Shown here: piece after piece, positions 6,635 to 8,673 of the stretch
Layout of the letters: every line of letters starts with the position of its first letter
Numbering within the stretch: the first letter of the stretch is position 1
Notes under the pieces: generated by a model
Databases searched by the model: none
The model's input: only the letters and a program-made list of their open reading frames with translations
Told to the model about the DNA's origin: nothing
Assembly: GCA_034665545.1 (NCBI GenBank)
Contig: JAXDFO010000430.1
Location: 1 to 8,673, forward strand
Length of the DNA: 8,673 nt
Source of the DNA: DASYML01 sp034665545
Lineage (GTDB): Bacteria > Acidobacteriota > Blastocatellia > Pyrinomonadales > Pyrinomonadaceae
Reading direction: 5' to 3'
Position numbers and translations under genes: made by a program

Positions 6635-6699
6635 AAAAATAGCTGTGCCAGCTTGAAGGGAGCGGCTGCGGGGGGCGCAATCGGCGTTCAAGCTGGCAC
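6635..6699 (-). terminator. Intrinsic terminator of the minus-strand RNA unit
   Basis: A perfect 13-bp inverted repeat, GTGCCAGCTTGAA (plus 6645-6657) with TTCAAGCTGGCAC (6687-6699), encloses a 29-nt loop. Read on the minus strand, the stem is followed after five bases by five U residues (6639-6635). This is a good Rho-independent terminator for transcription in the minus direction; on the plus strand no U tract follows. Confidence 0.7.
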
Positions 6700-6708
6700 G
6701 GGCGGGTA

Positions 6709-6774
6709 CTAGCGATGTACGGGCCTGCGGATGGTTATCTTGCGACCTGGCTGACGTTTGGGCGTCACCCCCAT
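6709..6774 (-). CDS. Possible 21-aa basic mini-protein or leader peptide
   Basis: ATG at 6774 opens a frame of 21 codons ending in TAG at 6709. The peptide begins MGVTPKRQPG and is strongly basic (six Arg, two Lys, one His). It starts only 5-10 bases after the predicted transcription start and ends just before hairpin 3, so promoter, ORF and terminator are neatly nested. Against it: no Shine-Dalgarno, the ATG lies inside the predicted GGATGG/CCATCC stem, and 21 codons can occur by chance. Confidence 0.25.
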   Translation of the reverse strand: MGVTPKRQPGRKITIRRPVHR

Positions 6775-6787
6775 CCAACGAGACGGG

Positions 6788-6815
6788 ATTATACACCTCT
6801 TCTCAAAACTGTCAA
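6788..6815 (-). promoter_or_regulatory. Consensus sigma-70 promoter, minus strand
   Basis: Read on the minus strand, TTGACA (complement of 6810-6815), a 16-bp spacer and TATAAT (complement of 6788-6793) match both consensus hexamers exactly. An A tract (complement of 6819-6824) just upstream of the -35 resembles an UP element. Transcription should start at about 6779-6784. Such perfect boxes are typical of stable RNA or very highly expressed genes. Confidence 0.8.
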
Positions 6816-6848
6816 CGCTTTTTTGTGACTAATTCGACAAAAAAAGCG
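6816..6848. repeat. A/T-rich hairpin between divergent promoters
   Basis: CGCTTTTTTGT (6816-6826) pairs with ACAAAAAAAGCG (6837-6848), with one extra A, around a 10-nt loop. It occupies the centre between the minus-strand promoter and the tRNA promoter. It could act as an UP-element pair for both, as a DNA bend, or as a barrier to read-through. Confidence 0.6.
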
Positions 6849-6862
6849 GGCCGCCACCCCGG

Positions 6863-6892
6863 TTGACAGTTTCCAGGCTATCTTCTTATACT
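6863..6892 (+). promoter_or_regulatory. Promoter of tRNA-Phe
   Basis: TTGACA (6863-6868), an 18-bp spacer and TATACT (6887-6892). The expected start near 6899 gives a 5' leader of about 25 nt before the mature tRNA, to be removed by RNase P. Confidence 0.8.
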
Positions 6893-6923
6893 ACGCACTC
6901 TTGCCGTCACCGAAAAAAGTTCC

Positions 6924-6999
6924 GGCCAGGTAGCTCAGTCGGTAGAGCGCGGCCCTGAAAAGGCCGGCGTCGGCGGTTCGATTCCGTCCCTGGCCACCA
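6924..6999 (+). tRNA. tRNA-Phe (anticodon GAA)
   Basis: A complete 76-nt cloverleaf. Acceptor GGCCAGG (6924-6930) pairs with CCTGGCC (6989-6995); the D arm contains GCTCAGTCGGTAGAGC; the anticodon stem CGGCC/GGCCG holds loop CTGAAAA with anticodon GAA; the T arm has GGCGG-TTCGATT-CCGTC with one G-U pair. The discriminator is A and CCA is encoded (6997-6999). It has its own promoter and a hairpin terminator right behind it, so it is a single-tRNA unit. Confidence 0.97.
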
Positions 7000-7005
7000 A
7001 AAATT

Positions 7006-7115
7006 AAAGGCAAAGGGAAAAGTAAAAAGGCAAAAGTCGAAGCGGAAAGCAGCTTTTATTAAAAGCGGCCTCTGCCTCACTTTTGCCTTTGACCTTTTCC
7101 CTTTTGCCTTTTTTT
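7006..7115. terminator. Long bidirectional hairpin terminator (repeat copy B)
   Basis: The left arm 7006-7038 (AAAGGCAAAGGGAAAAG...) pairs imperfectly with 7078-7111, about 33 positions with a few bulges, followed on the plus strand by a T run (to 7115). On the minus strand the stem is followed by TAATTTTT. The interior contains a smaller hairpin, GCTTTT-ATT-AAAAGC (7052-7066). It ends the tRNA-Phe transcript from the left and the receiver-like gene from the right, whose stop codon touches its edge. Its centre is similar to that of the hairpin after recA. Confidence 0.75.
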
Positions 7116-7569
7116 ATTTGTTCCAGTAGCGGCGGATTTTATGTTCGAGGAGGGGGAAGGGGACGTATTCGGCCTGGCGACCGGCGGTGCGTAGCTCTTC
7201 GACCATGCGGATGGCTCCGTCGGCGTTGCGCGTGTGGACGAGGATGGTGGAGGCGCGTTGTAGCTCCGGCCTGTCGGCGAGCCAGCGCGCGATAGCATAG
7301 CCGGTCCTTTCGTCGTCCATGCTATCGGAGCCGTAGTGTTCGGGCAGCAAATCGTGGTCGAGGAAAATGGCGTCGTAAAAATTGTTGCTGAGAAATTCGC
7401 GCGCGGTCTCGACCGTCTCGGCGATGTCGAGGCGGTCGCCCTTGAAGCGTTTGACGAACCAGTCATGCCTGCGCGTGTCGTCGTCCAGAAGAAAGACGCG
7501 TATCGGGTGGCGTTCTACGGTCGCGTTGTTAATGCCGAGCCTGCTCAAGACTCCGTCTAAAATACCCAT
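7114..7569 (-). CDS. Receiver-like protein of the cyclic-phosphate-processing (cREC) type
   Basis: From the ATG at 7569 the protein has 151 residues with a receiver-like fold: strand IRVFLLDDD (acidic triad D29-D31), strand DAIFLDHDL (D71 in the phosphoacceptor position, followed by His-Asp), helix TGYAIARWLADRP, strand STILVHTRNADGAIRMVEEL (His-Thr-Arg-Asn), and a final VPFPLLEHKIRRYW segment. The LDHDL and H-x2-N-x2-G patterns fit the family named for a proposed role in processing cyclic phosphates, perhaps 2',3'-cyclic RNA ends; that role is a family-level prediction. No histidine kinase or output domain is present. Longer in-frame starts exist at 7629 and 7665, but the predicted promoter overlaps the latter. 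No good Shine-Dalgarno is seen, so the start is uncertain. Confidence 0.75.
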   Translation of the reverse strand: MGILDGVLSRLGINNATVERHPIRVFLLDDDTRRHDWFVKRFKGDRLDIAETVETAREFLSNNFYDAIFLDHDLLPEHYGSDSMDDERTGYAIARWLADRPELQRASTILVHTRNADGAIRMVEELRTAGRQAEYVPFPLLEHKIRRYWNK

Positions 7570-7655
7570 TGCTCTATCAATCAAACTCCAAAATAGAATT
7601 AGGCCATCAGGCGACCTGCTAAGATTCATCCGCGAAGCTGCATGGATGCCTGTAG

Positions 7656-7683
7656 AATATAGCACAACCCGCGTTTATCTAAA
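7656..7683 (-). promoter_or_regulatory. Promoter of the cREC-like gene
   Basis: Minus-strand TGCTATATT (complement of 7656-7664) is an extended -10. A weak TTTAGA -35 (complement of 7678-7683) lies 16 bp upstream. The start near 7649 rules out translation from 7665 and gives a leader of about 80 nt to the ATG at 7569, or 20 nt to 7629. Confidence 0.5.
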
Positions 7684-7698
7684 CTTTCACACGTCGCC

Positions 7699-7726
7699 CT
7701 TGCAATCTGCGTCTTGAGTGCTATAA
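7699..7726 (+). promoter_or_regulatory. Promoter of the DnaC-like gene
   Basis: TTGCAA (7699-7704), a 16-bp spacer and TATAAT (7721-7726) preceded by TG at the extended -10 position (TGCTATAAT). A start at about 7733 gives a leader of about 63 nt. It is back-to-back with the cREC-like promoter. Confidence 0.7.
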
Positions 7727-7795
7727 TCCGCCGCGCCCCTCTTAAGGCGACGTGATTGTAGCAATCTCTTTATCGTTCGTTTTCTTCTAGCCCGG

Positions 7796-8626
7796 ATGTC
7801 TTCTGACAACGCCAAAATTCACCCGCTCTTCGCCGTGCCGGAGGCCGCGCCGGAAGATGAGAGCGTCAACACCGCCGCGCAGGTTCCGACCGCCGGGGCC
7901 GATGCCGTAGCGCAGCCCGCCGTCTGCTCCTTCTGCTTCGGTAGTGGGATGGAGGTCGTGGCGGGCAAGGGCGCGCGTCGTTGTCGCTGCCGCACGGAGA
8001 GCGCGCAGGCCAAGATGCTGGAAGCGGCACGCATCCCGCGCCGTTATGAACAATGCTCTTTACAGAATTACTATCCGGCGAAGGGCAAGTATTACAATAT
8101 TCAATCGAACGCTTTCAGATTCGCTTACACTCTGGCGCGCACATACCCGGCGGTTGACCGTGGCATAGTTTTCATGGGGCCGGTGGGTGTCGGTAAGACT
8201 CATCTATCGGTAGCAATCATACGAGACTTAATCGAGAAGCAAGGTCGCAATTGTCTCTTTTATGAATTCGGCTCGCTGCTCAAAGAGATACAGAATTCAT
8301 ATAACCCTATCTCGCAGACTTCTGAGTTGAAGGTGCTCGCGCCTGTCTTCGACGCGGAAGTGCTGGTTCTGGACGAACTCGGCGCGTCCAAGCCTACGGA
8401 CTGGGTGAGAGACACGATGATGCAGATCATCAACACGCGCTACAACAATAAGAAACTGACCATCTTCACCACCAACTATTTAGACGGGCGGCGCAAGGAA
8501 TCCGACGAGACACTGGAAGACCGCATCGGCGTGCGCCTGCGCTCGCGTCTCTACGAGATGTGCAAGACCGTCCAGATCGAGGGCGAGGACTATCGCCGCA
8601 AATTCGACTCGCAGCCTTGGAGGTGA
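7796..8626 (+). CDS. DnaC/DnaI-like helicase-loader AAA+ ATPase
   Basis: A 276-residue protein related to DnaC, DnaI and IstB ATPases, which load the replicative helicase on DNA or remodel a partner DNA protein. Residues 1-40 are a low-complexity Ala/Pro/Glu leader. C44/C47 (CSFCFGSG) and C63/C65 (RRCRC) form a probable zinc site. A conserved linker precedes the AAA+ core: Walker A GPVGVGKT (128-135), Walker B VLVLDE (189-194), sensor 1 TIFTTNYL (N227), and the RLRSRLYEM segment (247-255) with candidate arginine-finger or sensor-2 residues. No transposase, phage gene or dnaB is beside it, so a chromosomal helicase loader is the likelier role over IstB. ATG at 7796 has no Shine-Dalgarno. The stop is at 8624-8626; the remaining 47 bases show nothing. 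Confidence 0.85.
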   Translation: MSSDNAKIHPLFAVPEAAPEDESVNTAAQVPTAGADAVAQPAVCSFCFGSGMEVVAGKGARRCRCRTESAQAKMLEAARIPRRYEQCSLQNYYPAKGKYYNIQSNAFRFAYTLARTYPAVDRGIVFMGPVGVGKTHLSVAIIRDLIEKQGRNCLFYEFGSLLKEIQNSYNPISQTSELKVLAPVFDAEVLVLDELGASKPTDWVRDTMMQIINTRYNNKKLTIFTTNYLDGRRKESDETLEDRIGVRLRSRLYEMCKTVQIEGEDYRRKFDSQPWR

Positions 8627-8673
8627 AGCCAAAAAAATTCTCCACTCGCAGAGCCGACCTTTCGTCATCAAGG

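Larger units (their letters stand above)
6635..6783 (-). ncRNA. Candidate structured small RNA (about 145 nt), unassigned
   Basis: Not recognised as a known family. It runs from a consensus minus-strand promoter to an intrinsic terminator. Predicted folding in RNA order: hairpin 1, GGATGG (6776-6771) with CCATCC (6734-6729), enclosing an inner TGACG/CGTCA stem-loop (6767-6763 with 6756-6752, loop CCCAAA) and an unpaired 14-nt stretch (6748-6735); hairpin 2, GGC-CC-GTAC closing on GTAC-CC-GCC with a 7-nt loop (6725-6701); hairpin 3, the terminator (6699-6645). The 5' and 3' ends do not pair, which argues against 6S RNA, and the GGAA-loop signature of SRP RNA is absent. It may instead be a mini-ORF message or a leader of the downstream metallothionein operon. 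Confidence 0.5.

Noticed and set aside
6635..6783. Identification of the candidate RNA as 6S, SRP or tmRNA
   Set aside because: The ends do not pair as in 6S RNA, the SRP GGAA-loop motif is absent, and it is too short and lacks a tRNA-like domain for tmRNA.
6590..6796. 68-codon minus-strand reading frame across the candidate RNA
   Set aside because: Its GTG start lies within or upstream of the -10 box, before any transcript could begin, and it runs through the terminator. The protein is low complexity with no domain or ribosome site.
7006..7115. Reading the repeated GGCAAAAG words as a CRISPR or direct-repeat array
   Set aside because: The words are short and irregular and are explained by the two arms of one long hairpin; there are no regular spacers or cas genes.
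8480..8671. 63-codon minus-strand ORF at the right edge
   Set aside because: It mostly overlaps the DnaC-like gene in antisense and looks like a frame shadow of GC-rich coding sequence.

Overview
The window looks like an ordinary chromosomal segment of a GC-rich, free-living bacterium. Codon use, gene content and the style of the small accessory proteins suggest Acidobacteriota, perhaps Blastocatellia/Pyrinomonadales; this is an impression from protein sequence and needs a recA or trpB tree. No integrase, transposase, phage gene or CRISPR array is visible.

Left part (1-4021), plus strand. A diguanylate cyclase C-terminus, cut by the window edge, is followed by a 97-nt near-perfect palindrome and then trpB-trpA, which overlap by GTGA and encode tryptophan synthase. 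trpB has an extended -10 box so close to its ATG that the message is probably leaderless. recA follows with its own promoter, which sits inside an inverted repeat that could be an SOS operator.

Middle (4022-6137), plus strand. A long imperfect hairpin closes recA. A zinc amidohydrolase of the deoxyadenosine/MTA/SAH deaminase group follows, carrying an in-frame 12-bp tandem repeat. A tiny acidic protein and a small coiled-coil protein come next, spaced like an operon; both are of unknown function.

Right part (6138-8673), mixed strands. On the minus strand two very small genes form a probable operon: a 51-aa zinc-ribbon protein with one membrane helix (6355-6510) and a 56-aa metallothionein-like protein (6156-6326). 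Upstream of them, on the same strand, is a consensus promoter (TTGACA, 16 bp, TATAAT), about 145 nt of hairpin-rich sequence and a 13-bp-stem terminator with a U tract. This is an unannotated transcription unit: a candidate small RNA, a mini-ORF message or an attenuated leader of the metallothionein operon. A divergent promoter drives tRNA-Phe(GAA) with encoded CCA. A second long hairpin, related to the one after recA, separates the tRNA from a minus-strand receiver-like protein of the cyclic-phosphate-processing (cREC) type. That gene is divergent from a DnaC-like helicase-loader ATPase.

The best targets for a second look are the minus-strand RNA unit at 6635-6815, the zinc-ribbon/metallothionein pair, and the two related long hairpins.
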